Origin: Rhexocercosporidium sp. MPI-PUGE-AT-0058
Lineage: Eukaryota > Ascomycota > Leotiomycetes > Helotiales
Assembly: GCA_020746875.1 (NCBI GenBank)
Contig: JAGTJL010000003.1
Location: forward strand, 2,666,001 to 2,730,000
Direction of reading: 5' to 3'
DNA length: 64,000 nt
Shown here: positions 1 through 11,433 of the stretch, one piece after another
How the letters are laid out: every line of letters starts with the position of its first letter
How positions within the stretch are numbered: the first letter of the stretch is position 1
The notes under the pieces: generated by a model
The model's input: only the letters and a program-made list of their open reading frames with translations
What the model was told of the DNA's origin: nothing
Database searches by the model: none
Made by a program: the position numbers and the translations under genes

Positions 1-1643
1 TGTATAAAAAAAAGTTCGTGTTTGATAGGAACTGAAAAGATGTTTGTCAGTTCAGTGTTGTGGAGACAGAATAGTCAGGCTAAGTATTATCAAGGTGAAC
101 ACACTGGGCATGAGGAATGGCTTTTCGACAGGGGTACTTACGTGGTGGGGACAACAAACAAGCTGTGTGATCTCAAGCGTGCTTCCTCGAGGACTTGAGG
201 ATCGACGTTGTTGATATTGAAGACGTTGTGTGGTGGTTGTCAAGTCCTGGCAGAAGGGAGAATAAGTCACTCGAATCACCCAAGAGGTGAAGGGTTTCTT
301 GACAACTTTGCAGAGTACAGATGGCTAGTGAACGAATGGAACTGTCTCATATCTGAGAGCCATCAACAAAAAGAGTGTAGGGGTGATTGAGGATACATGT
401 TTGATTGCCAGGATATACGACGTAGGATTCATGCGTGGGAAGTGGAGCATGGAATTGGATGGCCTGAAGTTAAGGGGACTTACAACTTTCTGGAGATCTT
501 CCTTGCGTAGATTTGTAGGATAGATCATTTATATAAGAATTTTGCGATGACTAGGAACTGGCTGCATTTGGGTGATGTTCTAGTAGCTGCCGTTAGCCGT
601 GGGGGTAGGGTGTCATGATATCGTGAGGTGATAAGACGAAGCACACGACCCTACGCAAATTGTTAGGCTTAGTACTTGGATTTGTATAATAATTCATAAT
701 TCATGACATAGCATCTTATGTTGGTATGCAAGCTAGGGCGAGGTAGGAATAGTGCGATCATGCATATCATGTTTGGTTGCCAGGGTATTGCACTTGTAGG
801 CGTATCAGACATTTTATCAGCCCTAAATTGAGGGAAATGAGGCAAGGGTTGAATTTAACGGCTAGGGTTTAGCCCTAAGTTATTTCAACATCAAAGGCTG
901 CTAGGAATGGCAGCTGTTCCTCACAATGCGCAATGTCAACAAACCATCCAGAGGATTTCTACAGCCTCAACACTACCTTTGAGGACACAGTCAAGTCACA
1001 GATACTGGAGAAAGAATTTGAATGTTATATATTAGCGTCTGTAAGCTTTCGATCAAGTTCTGATACCTGTCGCTTCTACCTCATGATATTGTCCTTCCGG
1101 TTGCTATTGTCGTTGGAAGCGAAATCCTCGCTTAGCAATCTTTAGCGTCCCACGGTTATATTTCTTCTCTTCGCCTCCCCTCTTCTCTTCCTTTCCTCTT
1201 CAGTCTCGTCAACCTCAATCAAAGGTCACGATCAATTCGATCTTTTGTTTCTCTGACAAGCAGCTTCAATTACAAACTTCAATCGTCTCCGGTAAGTCTT
1301 CTTACTCCTTTCCCACTTCATGCCACGCTCGCACGACCCCATCGTCCGCGGTCTTCCCAGCACCGATCTTCTTTCGATTTTGACAATTCTCTGACCTCTC
1401 ACCAGGACAATCGTCTTTTACAAGACCCTACTGCTACGGCAACACTCGTATTGCAAGCAGCAAAAAAATCTCTGTCCAAGGTAGTTTCCTCTCCTCTTTC
1501 GATCTCGTTGGTCCTTGTCTCCTACTCAGTAGTTTACTTTCAAGCCCCACCCCACCCTTTGACTGTGTTTCTTTTTCTCTCTATCAATCGCGTAGACCAT
1601 TGACTGACAGCAAGAAAGGACTTGAGAGATCTTCGCAGCCACA
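1..1643. other. Upstream intergenic region and probable leader of gene A
   Basis: No ORF here looks like a conserved protein; the open frames are short and have no matching splice pattern. From about 1150 the + strand is rich in C/T tracts typical of fungal core promoters and 5' leaders. A consensus donor GTAAGT lies at 1292, so the leader of the gene starting at 1644 probably contains an intron; its acceptor was not fixed. Confidence 0.5.
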
Positions 1644-3616
1644 ATGTCGTCTCCAAACCAATCTGTCAATGCCGACCCGAAGCCTGGTGGCACATCTGCA
1701 CCTCGCCCAACCACCCCAACAACTCCAATCAAGGCCAAAGCCAAGTCTCCAAAGTCATCATATCCAACTTCTCCCATCGTCTACTTTTGTGAGGAAGTTC
1801 GTGTCACCAATGTTCCCGCTCCCTACACCCGTATCACCGTCGGTTACCGGGAGAGCACTTACTTCGAGGATCACTCCGCTGCTGATCCAGAGAGAGAGGA
1901 GCAGAAGCAAACTGAGAAGCTTGAGTAAGTCATCTGAATTTCGCCTGGCCTTTCTTGAGACATGTATACTGATTTTGCGCAGACTAGTCAAGAAGCAAGT
2001 CAAGATCAGCAAGATGGTCCGTGATGTCCAAGTTTTGACCGATCAGGTCGAGAAGATGAAGAAGGCCCACGATCCCACCTTCGCCCACCTTGAGACTCTA
2101 CAAAAGGGACTTACGGACGCGATCGATGCTCACCAATTCAAGATGATGATGATTGGCCAGATTCAATCCTCAGCAAACGGCCCCAACAGCACCCAAAACA
2201 TGTCAGCTGCTGAGACTCTTGAAGCTCGCAAGGCCCGGGCCAAAGTTGCAAAGCTTGAACTGGAAGCCATGGAGAGCGAGATCGAGCTTCTTGAATTCCA
2301 AGTTCTTGTTGATGCTGAGAGAGCTGCCGCAGAGACCGCTTCTGCCCAGTTCAGAGCTGCCGAAATTACCTTGGGCGAGATGTCATCTACTATCGTTGAA
2401 CTTAAGGCTGACTACGAGAAGTCCAACGCCGCATGGATTGCTAAATATGCGATTGAGGAGAGTACCAATGGTGGCGGCGGTGGTGGCCGTCCCGATGATA
2501 CCCTCGGCAAGCTAGAGCGGATGTCCATCGAAAACACAGCTCTGCAGATGAAAGTTGCCGAGCTTTCTAAGAAAATTGAAGCTGTCAAGGCTGCCGCTGA
2601 TAAGAAGATCTGTCTTCTAGAGGAACAGAACAGGGCCCTGACCCAGGCTGCTTCATCCGTCGACTCCGTTGCGTTGAAGGCTTCCGAGGCAAAGGTTCTA
2701 GCCCAGGCTAAGGAACTTGAGTCCCTGAAGGCTTTTATCACCCGTGCTCCGAAGGATATCGATGCCACCTCCGCCCAGAAGATCCGGGCTCTGGAGGGTA
2801 AGATCGAGATCATGAAGCCTATTGTAAGTCTCCCCTTTTTCCTTTCCCTCGCCACGTCCCACAGCCCCAGCCTTGACCCGTACTTAGAATTTGCATTGCG
2901 ACGAATCAATGTTCATGATCAATCTCAGTACATCTGCTAACGCTTTGCAGTACCGCCTAGGCCGTTTCATGCGCTACCGCAACAACTACAGCATCCTTCG
3001 CAAGAAGTACGAGGGCCAGGATGTCAATGTCAACTACGACAAGTACGAAGAGGGTCATGCTGCTTATTTTGCTGGGCATGCTGTTGCTGACTCCACGATG
3101 TACCATGGTGGTAAGTAATTGTTCAAACAAATAAAATTCAAAGGCTAATGTTGCCCAGGTTTCGACGAGGACGATGTTCATGGTAGAGACAAGAAAAACT
3201 TTGAGGACCTCCATCATGGCATCCCCGCCAAGATGGTTTGGGATCTCCGCAACGACTTCAAGATCCTTCCCAAGCTCCTCGACATGGCCTCTAACATGAA
3301 GGTCTACACCGCCAAGAAGGATAAGACCGATGAAGAGTTCGGCACCGCTGAGTTCAAGGAGCTCTTCGAGAAGGTCCTCTACCGCATCAATCCCTCCTAC
3401 CGCACCTTCGCTATCACCTCTGACGAGGAGTTCCGCAAGAACCCAGACCTTGTTGAGGCACTGGACGCTATGTCTTCTATCGCTCGGATCCACTCGTCCA
3501 AGAACTTGCTCGCTCGTCGCAAGGGAATTGAGGACAGCTGGGAACAACCATGGGAGGATGCCTGGATGGATTTCGCTGATGACCTCTATGAGGCTCACCG
3601 TCGCGGAATGTGCTAA
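1644..3616 (+). CDS. Coiled-coil protein, cluster family member A (unknown function)
   Basis: Four exons, 1644-1924, 1983-2823, 2951-3110 and 3159-3616, give 579 aa; all junctions are GT/AG and keep frame. The start is the first ATG of the open frame. The N-terminus is Pro/Thr/Ser/Lys-rich, followed by a long Glu/Lys/Ala-rich coiled coil (about residues 95-370) with a short Gly run. The C-terminal third, from residue 371, carries the features shared with its neighbours: MKPI then YRLG and an Arg-rich stretch (371-384), an H-x-x-x-x-x-G-x-x-x-A-D-S-x-x-Y-H block (410-426), P-x-x-x-V-W-D-L (450-457) and a Glu/Lys-rich helical tail. I do not recognise a named family. It appears intact. A structural or scaffolding role is only a guess from the coiled coil. 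Immediately downstream lies an 80-bp tandem duplication. Confidence 0.85.
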
Positions 3617-3705
3617 AGCCTCGCTTTACCAAATGGTTTGGCATGTCGTACGCCTTGTTCCTGGACCGATTCTTGGTGCTGGATATGATGGATGGGTACT
3701 TCATT

Positions 3706-3866
3706 TGGTGGTTTTCATGATTGTATTTTGAATTCTGGGGTAAGACTCCTCCCGAGCTTCGAGATCCCTCTACAAGTTGATGATTGGTGGTTTGATATGA
3801 TTGTATTTTGGATTCTAGCGTAAGACTCCTCCTGAGCTGCTAGATTCCCCTACAAGTTGATGATTG
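3706..3866. repeat. 80-bp direct tandem duplication in the 3' region of gene A
   Basis: Two adjacent copies, 3706-3785 and 3786-3866, align at an exact 80-bp offset without gaps. For example TTGTATTTTG is at 3721 and 3801, TAAGACTCCTCC at 3741 and 3821, and CTACAAGTTGATGATTG at 3770 and 3850. They differ by scattered substitutions, so the duplication is not recent. It overlaps the probable 3' UTR or terminator of gene A. Confidence 0.9.
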
Positions 3867-4388
3867 TTTTCCTTCTTCATCGTGGTGTCAGACATGAATG
3901 AGAGCTTGGAGAAACTCCATGGATCCTTAAGGTAGATAGATGCAGATGCCCTCATTTGCTTTCTAAAATTGAGAAAACTGTAAATTATTTGTGTGCCCTA
4001 ACTGCCTTTCTCGTGACTTGATCGAATTCCTCTGTCTCCTATGTTTCCCAAATAAAACTAGGGACCTGGAGACGTTGGCTTTGTGGTAGTCTCCTAGATT
4101 ACAAAAAGCGTGCTCTCGTGATTTTTCATTCTGCTTTTGTCCAATGCTCCCAGCCAACTCAGTACCATGGAGATAGACCGAGTACCAAAAAGGAAATCTC
4201 GTTCAGAAAAGACAAGTATAAGCAATGTTCTGAATGAGACATAATGGCAAGGAGTAGTGCCTTGATTTGCATTGCGATTTGGCAGAGACACATCTGAGGT
4301 ACTTTACACTTTTCCTGACTTCTCTCAAGTCCATCCTAGCACCCAGATCACACCAAGCAGCTCCAAAAACTTGTATTCCAGTTCACGA
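3867..4388. other. Intergenic gap between convergent genes A and B
   Basis: The + strand gene A and the - strand gene B point toward each other here. No coding signal was found; the DNA probably holds the two 3' UTRs. Confidence 0.5.
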
Positions 4389-5714
4389 TTATGATCCCCC
4401 CATATTAGCAGGAGTCTTGACGAATGCCCGATGTCTAATAGCAGCAGCCCCAACGATATCCTGCAAGTCCTCACACAACAAATCCGCAACAGCATCCCGC
4501 TCAATATCCTCATCAATTTGAAAACGCCAGCAGAATAGATCTTCTCAATCAGCAACTCGGAATCCTTCAGGAACTTTGCAGCTTCCTCCATAGATGTGGA
4601 ACCCTCGTCGGCGTATCGTTGCATATTGGCATAACCCTTCAGGACGTCCAGGAACTTGCTGAAGTGTTGGTTGTCCAGGGCAACGCTGGGTGGGACATGG
4701 TATTGCTGCTTGTAGTGGGCCCATCGGTCAGTATTGGTCGAGTCGATTTCTTCGAGTTCGTCGGTGAAGTACAGAATACTAGCGTCTGAGAGGGGGTCAG
4801 CGTAATGGGTGGAGCAGTCGCAGGTGATCGAAGCAGGGCTAAGTCAAGTCACAAGTGTTAGTATTACGGTCCCGAATAATATTTCAGAGTAACAAAGTTA
4901 CGTCACGAAATGTCTCTGAAGGGACTCCGTAATGGGATAGAACCTCCAGATCCAAATTGTGGTGACAGGGTTAGGCGACACTTACAACCAGGAGCTCTTT
5001 CCACCTCTACGGACCCAGTCCTCCTCTCTATTGCGCTGGCGGATCCAGAAGCCAACCTTGTAGCAGGGCATCATCTTATTCTTTATTTCCACCAAATCCC
5101 TAGCAGCCTGTTCGTTCTCGTCTCTCAACCGTTCCAGTATGTTGTCCATCCACTTGGCCGCATCGTCGCGTCTTTGAAGTTTCTTCTCAAGGTTTTCGAC
5201 TACCGCAATTTCCAGAGCCTCTTTTGTGATATTCACAGCAGCCGAAGGCGTAGTTGTACACGACTGTCCTATGGGTGGGCTCGAAGAAGCAGCAGGAAGT
5301 AGTTCAATTTCCGCTGCCTGCGATTGGATAATCAATTTATTGGACTCAACAACAGCTGTAAGTTTTGCAATCTGAGCATCCTGGGACTTGATTGTGGCGC
5401 GTGAGACTTTGCCTTGGACTTGTAATCTGGTGGGAGCATGGATTAGTACATGCGCTAAACTAATCCCAGGACAGTGGAAATAGGAAACGTAGTCGCAGAT
5501 CTATTATCCAGTCGGCCTACCACGCGTAGATCACTACAATCCCGCACTATAGACTCACTGAACAACGCTTGCAATCTGATCCGTAGCTTTCCGCTCGAGC
5601 TTGGTGACAATACCCTTCAGGCGGGCATTTTCGTCCTGCACGCGTCGATTAGCAGTCAATCTCCCGCGAAAGTACAAGACGCTTCACTTTGAGAGCGTCT
5701 GTATCTGACGCCAT
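4389..5714 (-). pseudogene. Cluster family member B, frame-disrupted near its 3' end
   Basis: Read on the minus strand: exon 1 5714-5676 (starts MASDTDALK), exon 2 5635-5559, exon 3 5426-4986, exon 4 from 4838. Donors are GT-type, with branch-like GCTAAT, ACTAAT and ACTAAC before the acceptors. The product starts as a coiled coil, then has M-P-C-Y-K-V-G with an Arg-rich stretch (residues 158-170), H-Y-A-D-P-L-S-D-A-S-I-L-Y (197-209) and V-P-P-S-V-A-L (234-240), matching A and C in order and spacing. Around 4535 homology to A jumps to another frame; one missing base explains this, and exon 4 to the shifted stop at 4389 then gives about 335 aa. Read literally the frame runs on to a different stop at 4325. 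Either a recently broken gene or a sequencing error. Confidence 0.65.
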
Positions 5715-6201
5715 ATTTGCGTATCTTCGTGGACTTGAGGAACGCTGTGGTGTTGTTGCACAGAATGGTGATGTTAGGACTGTTCATAGGAGATATTGAC
5801 AAAAACCTGCTTCGGGCTAGTGAAGCGAAAAGACGCCTAACCACAATTGGATGGAGAGAAGGAGGAACCGCCTCCGTACGTTACGAAGTAATGATCAGGA
5901 CGCAAGGAATCAAGTCAGAAAGTCAGAAAGCCAGAAAGAAGAACTGGGTTCCCGAAGGAGCAAGTATTTTTTTCTAGGAGATGCCCCTCGGAAATTGCCA
6001 TATTGAAATCTCAAATGGTCACCCAAAATAGCCACCCACTTCCAAACCCAGAATCATCTCCATACCCTCGACCAGTTGCAAGAGAGTTTCGAATCTCTCG
6101 ACAAGTTTCGTCAGTTATAGAATGAATGATGTTAGAAGTAGAACACCCTTGCTCAGAAGAGGAAAACCCAATGAAAAGAGCAGCAGCGCGGGAATGCCAA
6201 G
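5715..6201. other. Intergenic gap between genes B and C
   Basis: This holds the upstream region of gene B and the 3' end of gene C, both transcribed leftward. No supported gene or clear regulatory signal was seen. Confidence 0.45.
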
Positions 6202-7320
6202 TCACTGGTGCTTGATTCTGTTCACCTTTGCTTCAACAGCATACTTGGCTTCAAGAAGCTTTGTGAGAGCGTCCATCTTCCAGTTCGTAAAGTCAGCACG
6301 GACTGCCTGAAGTTGTGCTTTGGAGTACTTCTCGAAGAAATCGGCAGGCCATGTCATCGCGAATGACGTCGATGTAAAGTTATGGGGATGCCAACGCTTA
6401 ACGGTTCCATACCAAGTAATCAGCTGTAAAAACTGCTTGCAGTCACTAAGATCCCAGACTTGCCGGGGGTGTAAGCCGTAAATGTTGGCATAAGTTGGCA
6501 TATCTACCCTGCGATTGAAAATGGAAGGGTGGTACAAGATTGCATCGGCTAGAGCATCCCCATTGTGCGCAGCTTCGTTTCCAATAAGAACCTTTCCCTT
6601 GTTCCTTTTAGGATAGATAGAATTCTCCATGTACCGATTTCTGATAGCATATCTAATGGCAAGTATTGGATCATTCAGCCGCTCCATTTGACCAAGACGT
6701 TGTATCACAATTTGTTGCACAATTCCGTTATTTTCCAAAGCAGATCTCTCGAGGTTGACACGGAGCTCTGCATTGGAGTTGGCAAGCACCACCAATTGCC
6801 GGAGCAATTTCTCGAACTCTGCCAGAAGGGATCTTCCAGCTCTCGTCAAGCTATCATTGTAGTTTCCTACCAAATGTGAGCGCAACTTGAGACTCTTGCG
6901 GGACCCAAGTAGTTTGCCAGAATGCTTTCCAATAGCCATTCGAGCACTATGAACTTCGGACTCAATTTGTACCATACGGCTTTCTGACATCCCAAGGCGC
7001 CATACTAGTTCCCAGCTAGTGAATTGCTTGACAGACAGCAAGCCGCATGATGGTGGATACGGGTTGAAATTCCCTGTGGCCTTTTTTGGTAGATTGGAGA
7101 AACTGCAGGTGTCTCGAACGACTCTCTTCCTCCAGACTTGATCATGCAGTCGCTTTCGAAGTAGAATGTTGTTCATTATTTCTGATAGTGCAAGCCCCTT
7201 TCGTCGGTGGCCTTCTGATGTGGACGGGGAAAGCTCAAGAACGGCTTGCGAGACGACTGAGTTCACTCGATAGGAGAGACCCATCTGTCCGGATATGTGA
7301 TGCCCAACCTGGAGACCCAT
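6202..7320 (-). CDS. Helical protein, cluster family member C (unknown function)
   Basis: Single uninterrupted frame of 372 aa from the ATG at 7320. The first two-thirds are Leu/Glu/Arg/Lys-rich and probably helical, but less regular than the coiled coils of A and E. The family block is well kept: N-D-P-I-L-A-I-R (216-223) with R-N-R (227-229), A-H-N-G-D-A-L-A-D-A-I-L-Y-H (251-264), L-H-P-R-Q-V-W-D-L (283-291), then a Trp/Phe/Lys-rich tail. It lies 117 bp downstream of HIS6 on the same strand. No catalytic motif or targeting signal was seen. An extra 5' exon cannot be excluded. The name would be 'hypothetical protein'; the family link to A, B, D and E rests on the shared motif order. Confidence 0.7.
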   Translation of the reverse strand: MGLQVGHHISGQMGLSYRVNSVVSQAVLELSPSTSEGHRRKGLALSEIMNNILLRKRLHDQVWRKRVVRDTCSFSNLPKKATGNFNPYPPSCGLLSVKQFTSWELVWRLGMSESRMVQIESEVHSARMAIGKHSGKLLGSRKSLKLRSHLVGNYNDSLTRAGRSLLAEFEKLLRQLVVLANSNAELRVNLERSALENNGIVQQIVIQRLGQMERLNDPILAIRYAIRNRYMENSIYPKRNKGKVLIGNEAAHNGDALADAILYHPSIFNRRVDMPTYANIYGLHPRQVWDLSDCKQFLQLITWYGTVKRWHPHNFTSTSFAMTWPADFFEKYSKAQLQAVRADFTNWKMDALTKLLEAKYAVEAKVNRIKHQ

Positions 7321-7437
7321 GGCGCCTGAAGGATCTAGTCAATTTTGAGCGGAGGTGACGATGTCAACTGGCAACAATATAACGCTGGAATTTGTCATTG
7401 GATGGAAATATTGAACTTGGTGCTCCCTGAACAATCC

Positions 7438-8332
7438 TCAGCGCCTTGGTTGGCTTCGATTCCAAGCAACACACTCGTCGAAAGTAACTCCGGATCCGCC
7501 AAAGATGTCGAGGGCACTCCCAATTGTCAGATCCACACGAGTGCCACTCAGAGTCTTGACATGGTCCAAGTCTTGAATATTCCTTCCTCCTCCAGCATAT
7601 GTGACTGGGATGCTGCACCACTCTGCTAATTTCTGAACCAGTTTCTCGTCGACTCCCTTTTGAAGCCCTTCGTTGTCTGCGGCGTGGATGAGGAACTCGG
7701 AGCAGTATTCTTCAAGTGACTGGATTGAAGCTGAAGAAGGTCAGAACCTTGCAGAGGGAGATATGTAGAAAAAAATTAGTAGATCAATGCATTACCTTCA
7801 TTCACTTCCATATCAGTAATCGTCTGCCACTTGTTCATAGCAACAAACCAAGTGTCGCCTTTCCTTCGACAGCTCAAGTCAATGACTAGCTTCTCCTTGT
7901 CACCTCCAAGAGCAGCAAGAACCAGATCGAGATGTTCCTGAGAAAACTTTCCAGAGGGAAAGAGGAAAGAAGTGATGATTACCTGTTATCACATCAGTAA
8001 AAGGCCTCTCTCAATACAAGAGTACCGCGAACCTTATCCGCACCCCAATCAATCCACTGCTTCGCATTCTTGTCATTTATACCGCCTCCCACCTGCAGAC
8101 CACCTTTCCATACCGCCAGTGCTTCCTTAGCAGCCTCCTCGTTGCCCGGACCCAGCATTATGACATGTGCCCCCTCCAAATCATTGTCCATGTAGAGCTG
8201 TGCAAAGTACCCCGCAGGTAGCTTTGATACATAGTTCGTCTTGAGATCCGTAGATGTCGTAGTCAATGTTCCTCCAACAATTTGCTTCACTTGACCTGAG
8301 TGTAGGTCTATGCAGGGGCGAAATTTTGTCAT
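7438..8332 (-). CDS. HIS6: Phosphoribosylformimino-AICAR-phosphate isomerase (histidine biosynthesis)
   Basis: Isomerises ProFAR to PRFAR, the fourth step of cytosolic histidine synthesis. Exons 8332-8033, 7982-7796 and 7730-7438 give 259 aa, matching the size of yeast His6. The family start [13 protein letters not shown] is clear; an upstream in-frame ATG at 8407 would add 25 residues and is less likely. Visible landmarks are the first catalytic Asp in PCIDLHSG (D9), QVGGGI, the second Asp in VIDLSCRR (D135), the phosphate-loop VTYAGGGR and a C-terminal GSALDIFGG. Donor 1 is GTTCGC, a weak match, but the splice preserves the conserved KVIITSFLF. It is an intact housekeeping gene inside the family cluster and divergent from FAF1. 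Confidence 0.95.
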
Positions 8333-8516
8333 GGCTGTAGAATTTGATGTTCGAACGAAACTAGAATGCTGCTGGATGGAGGGGTTGAAGTTGTTCCGGC
8401 CAAACATCGGGCCGACATTTGTTAGCGTACTGGTTACCTCTAAATCATTTCTTGGGAAAAGTCATTCGCGCAATTTATAAATTCCCTTCACAGTCGAGCC
8501 CTACGAACAGCACAAG
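8333..8516. promoter_or_regulatory. Shared divergent promoter of HIS6 and FAF1
   Basis: Only 184 bp separate the two start codons, which face away from each other, so both promoters and 5' leaders must lie here. If the alternative HIS6 start at 8407 were used, the gap would shrink to about 109 bp. No clear Gcn4-type TGACTCA site was seen. Confidence 0.6.
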
Positions 8517-9432
8517 ATGTCGTCTAAACTAGGCAAACGTAAGAGAATTACGCATAAGCATGAACCAGCACACAGAGCAGAGAGTGAAGGTTCCGGATCC
8601 GAGGAATTGGACGCGCAAGAGATCTTTCGGCGGCATTTCGAAGCTCAGTTTAAGCCTCTGCCCGTTATGAAGAAGGAGATAGTGGTGGAGCGAGTGCCTG
8701 AGGAGGAATCAGGGGAAGATTCAGACTGGGATGGTATATCAGAAGATGAGGAGAATGGCGTACAAGTCGTGGAGCATACAGATGCCCAGTCTCGAATGGC
8801 CGCTATGTCAAAGGAGGAACTCAAGTCCTTCATGGTACTTTGCTCATTGAAAGCGCTACTATATGTGCTAACAACTAGTATAGAGCTCCAAGATCCCGAA
8901 GAATACTCCCACTGTTTCTTTATTGCGAGACAATGTTGGTGGCAAAATCGACGACGAAGACGCCTCGGAGGCAGCAAACCTCAAGAAAGACCTTGCACTC
9001 CAGCGATTGCTCTCCGAATCCCACCTTCTAGAATCATCCAAGAACCCTACACTCAGCGGTAACAATCGTCACAAAGCAACCGACCTCCGATTACAGGCAT
9101 TAGGGTCGAAGGAATCAATACTGAGACAAGAGAAGATGCCAATGTCCCATCGGAAGGGGATCACGTCTAAACAAACTGAGAAAGAGGCAAAGAGAAGATC
9201 CGAAGCGAGAGAGAACGGTATCATTCTGGAGAAGGCGAAAATGGTCAAGAAGAGCAGTGCTGGAAAGAGAGACCGAGGCATTGGTGCGCCTGGTGTGGGA
9301 AGGTTTTCTGGGGGAACTTTGACCTTGAGCAAGAAGGATATCCATGATATTGAAGGACCAAAGCGTACGCCGAGCACCAGAGGACGGGGTGGTGGAAGAG
9401 GTGGTGGATGGGGAAGAGGAAAGCGAGGTTGA
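8517..9432 (+). CDS. FAF1: FAF1-like ribosome biogenesis protein (40S assembly)
   Basis: Two exons, 8517-8834 and 8884-9432, encode 288 aa. The N-terminus is basic then strongly acidic (Glu/Asp/Ser), the middle is Lys/Glu-rich and helical, and the C-terminus has the conserved G-A-P-G-V-G-R-F-x-G-G-T-L-T-L-S block followed by an R-G-G-G-R-G-G-G tail. That pattern fits fungal Faf1 (DUF4602 family), a nucleolar protein needed for pre-rRNA processing and 40S assembly in yeast. The intron begins GTACTT and ends TAG; the downstream frame needs exactly this acceptor. The RGG tail suggests RNA binding. It is divergent from HIS6 and intact. Confidence 0.85.
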
Positions 9433-10443
9433 TACTGATGAGACTTAAGAGACTTAAGAGAGTATTGTGTTGCGGATAGTGGATGGGTGGTGCCGCTTGC
9501 ATAAAAGTACCATGAGCACGTGTGGGACTCGTGAGGGACTGTCATGATATTACTCTGAGTGAAGTGCTCTGCACAGCATGGCTGGGACAGGCTTGAGAGT
9601 CCGAGTGAACCATGGTGGAGATCTGGAAGCCGTGAGAATTATTGAGGACATTGGACCTGTCTTCAAATGCAGTATCTAACGGGGCTGGGTCAGTGGTTCA
9701 CTAGCCTGGCAACTTAAGACTCCCTGCTCTAGAAATTCTCAAAGATAGAGGCAGGGCTTACTCATGGCCTGGAGATATGCCATCATATCGTTTTGATTGT
9801 CTTAACGGACCAAGAATTTGGCATTAATTCAAATCCGGAAGTGGCTCTCCAGCAACGCTGAATGCGAAACCTCTCTCAACTCCTGTTTGCTGCTTATTGG
9901 GTACTTCCTGGGGCTTAGCGACTTACGATTGCTGGTGAACCTTTTGCCATCTTGATCGAAGCCGGTGTAGGTCGTATTACGACGTGTGAGTCTCTTCCTC
10001 TCCTCTTCCTCTCTATGTACTTTGATTGATCTCCATCTGTTATTGTTTGCGCGACATCCTACTGCGGTACTATTTACAGACAATGTTAGCCTCCTAGCTT
10101 TAAAGCGCAGCAGGAAATCTATGTCAAAGGGTCATGTCTTCGAGTAGAGAAGGGAGAAAGTGGGTCGGGAGATACGAGAACGCCTGCACTGTCATGAACC
10201 TTGTGGTCTTGGGAACAAACGAGATACTTCAAGATCAATTCATCAAATGGCGCAGCAGGAGACGATTACATAATTGCATGCCTGAGCTACTTTTCAAGAG
10301 AGCCACTAATGAGGATTTTCTCACAGCCTTCAAACATGCTCACAGCTTCTTTCGAGACATCCTATTTGCGAACCCTAGAAACACTGCTGTACTCACCTAG
10401 TGACAGTATTTATTAGCAACTGTGTGCTTGACTCTTTGATTGG
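9433..10443. other. Intergenic region between FAF1 and relic gene D
   Basis: Only short frames without splice support. It probably holds the FAF1 3' UTR; GACTTAAGA occurs twice in tandem near 9442-9460. Confidence 0.45.
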
Positions 10444-11433
10444 ATGGGACATGTGGTCATAAAAGCAGCTTGGCCTTCCCAGGACATTCGCAACCATTTC
10501 CCCCCCAAAGTACCTAACGCACGAGACTGTCGAATCGAACACCACAATACCGCCAATCCAGAAGCTGTAAGCAGAAGCAATGCTAAGGCCAATCTCCAAC
10601 TCTTCCAACAGAAAATTCATTCTCTCAGCAAAGAGTTGGGTGCCCAAGAGATCGAAATTGCCAAGTCGATGGAACAAATCGAGACCTTGTCGCTGCAAAA
10701 TGCAAGCCTTCGGCAAGTCCAGCAAGATGGCACTGCTGTACAGATTCCTAGTGGTGCCAAATATGAGGACCCTGCACTGCTAGCAGCAGCTAAGACAGAA
10801 ATCGCCAAGCTAGAGAGCATGTTGAAGCGTCAAGAGCCGCTCTTCAACGTCAGAGTTACTGCTCGGCGGGTATTCATTAACAACACGAAGAGGGTGGCCA
10901 CCAAACATAGGATTTGGGGGTACCACTGCGGAATCGAGACCAAGTTAGGAGAATCAACAAGGAAAAGAACGATGCTACACACCGTGGAGATTATGCAGTA
11001 GATTCCGCTCTGCATGGACTTAGCTTTGCCTCAACTGAAGAATTAGCTCACATCTACAAATTTGGCAGCTCATTCACGCTGATTACTCCTCACCATCGCG
11101 ATATGCAAAACGCGTGGGGAAGTCTCATCGCATGCTACATTAATACTTCGTTCAGCTATAACATGGAACATGATAAACAGGCCGAAAAGCTCTATGATCA
11201 AATTACGCACAAGATAGAACAACATGGGCGCCGATAGCTCAATCTCAGCTCGTTCTGAGTCCGAGAAGAACAGAATTTTCTGGACATCCTCACCAGTTAT
11301 GGCAGGTCTGACCACATATTGCGCATTACCCGCGGGGCCATTCGCAACGAGCAAAAGATATTCCGCAGCGAAACCTATCGAAAGGTTCCTGCTTCTCTCG
11401 CGGCGGCAAACTCTTTATGCATGTACGCGGATC
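10444..11433 (+). pseudogene. Cluster family member D, broken by frameshift and stops
   Basis: The frame from ATG 10444 encodes a coiled coil followed by the family block PLFNVRVTARRV. Near 10917-10920, in a run of five G, homology switches frame: the other frame continues R-N-R, then T-H-R-G-D-Y-A-V-D-S-A-L-H-G, and aligns almost without gaps with member E (residues 655-714) and with the A-H-N-G-D block of C. One missing G would explain the switch. That frame ends at a TAG at 11235, meets a further TGA, and then continues open in the same frame to about 11433 with family-like helical sequence. Together these mark a decayed paralogue. The upstream limit of the original gene is uncertain. Confidence 0.65.

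Noticed and set aside
8333..8407. Longer HIS6 N-terminus from ATG 8407
   Set aside because: The family-typical start MTKF lies at 8332; extra residues have no known counterpart, though a targeting use cannot be excluded.
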